Assembly: GCF_900188355.1 (NCBI RefSeq) | Contig: NZ_FZNX01000005.1 | Coordinates: 124,001 to 188,000, forward strand | Length of the DNA stretch: 64,000 nt | DNA from: Lutibacter flavus | GTDB taxonomy: Bacteria; Bacteroidota; Bacteroidia; Flavobacteriales; Flavobacteriaceae | Reading direction: 5' to 3' | In this document: positions 63,892-64,000 of the stretch, piece by piece | How the letters are laid out: the number at the start of each line of letters is the position of its first letter | Position numbering within the stretch: position 1 is the first letter of the stretch | Position numbers and translations under genes: made by a program | The notes under the pieces: model-generated | Seen by the model: the letters and a program-made list of their open reading frames with translations, nothing else | The model's database searches: none | Told to the model about the DNA's origin: nothing

Positions 63892-63932
63892 TTACTAATA
63901 TGACCTACTATATCGCAGAAAACACCCACCTA
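63892..63932 (+). promoter_or_regulatory. 41-bp operator motif, copy D (right edge)
   Basis: Begins TTACTAATATG, has ATATCGCAGAAAA in the middle and ends CCACCTA. TAGGTTTG, an exact -7 box, follows 18 bp later at 63951-63958. No gene starts before the window ends; by analogy with the other copies its start codon should lie near 64030. Confidence 0.82.
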
Positions 63933-63950
63933 TTTTAAGGAGGTTATTTA

Positions 63951-63958
63951 TAGGTTTG
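63951..63958 (+). promoter_or_regulatory. -7 box at the right edge
   Basis: TAGGTTTG is an exact TAnnTTTG match 18 bp downstream of operator copy D, predicting rightward transcription out of the window. Confidence 0.6.
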
Positions 63959-64000
63959 TAGAGGACATTACAAGCTAATCACTCGTTAAGTTTTCTAATT

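Overview
The window is AT-rich bacterial chromosome from the Bacteroidota, most likely a marine Flavobacteriaceae member. The evidence is a SusC/SusD pair, a hybrid two-component regulator, the gliding ABC subunit GldA, an Rnf operon, a DNA polymerase III alpha subunit with a fused exonuclease domain, a ribosomal protein S16 with a long tail, and promoters with the Bacteroidota -7 box TAnnTTTG. I cannot name the genus.

Positions 1-32.8 kb are ordinary housekeeping sequence. In order they hold: the 5' end of a probable acetyltransferase gene, CorA, RsgA, Dtd, two DUF3857/transglutaminase-like secreted proteins, two YceI proteins, an Lrp regulator divergent from a Met/Cys-type PLP lyase, an NhaC antiporter, a large putative porin, RNase HII, a nucleoid-associated protein, LipB with a tiny YqaE/Pmp3 membrane protein, GldA, a GIN-domain lipoprotein, two tandem PagL-like outer-membrane proteins, DnaE, RseC-RnfBCDGEA, S16-RimM and tRNA-Ser(GGA). 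Short sequence repeats and palindromes sit between several of these genes.

Positions 32.8-34.4 kb look like the scar of mobile elements next to the tRNA. There is a long imperfect hairpin, a tyrosine recombinase with a frameshift and a missing C-terminus, and a short stretch resembling the N-terminus of an IS982-type transposase.

Positions 34.4 kb to the right edge are a polysaccharide-utilisation locus for an N-acetylhexosamine-containing glycan. SusC/SusD, four GH20-type proteins, two GH16-like lipoproteins and a CBM9-like protein would capture and cut the glycan. An MFS sugar transporter, a BadF-type GlcNAc kinase, a GlcN-6-P deaminase fused to a PIG-L deacetylase, a NahK-like kinase and a Gfo/Idh oxidoreductase would take up and catabolise the product. 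A hybrid two-component sensor/AraC regulator (58.1-62.2 kb) controls it. Unusually, the susCD operon also carries three possible sulfate-related genes side by side: an arylsulfotransferase-like lipoprotein, a ChrA-family oxyanion transporter and a PAPS-type sulfotransferase. No sulfatase was seen.

The strongest new observation is a 41-bp motif found four times. It lies about 100 bp before susC, a GH20 gene and the last GH16-like gene, and once at the right edge before an unseen gene. Each copy sits 17-18 bp upstream of a -7 box (two exact, two with one mismatch). It is a good candidate for the operator of the hybrid two-component regulator.
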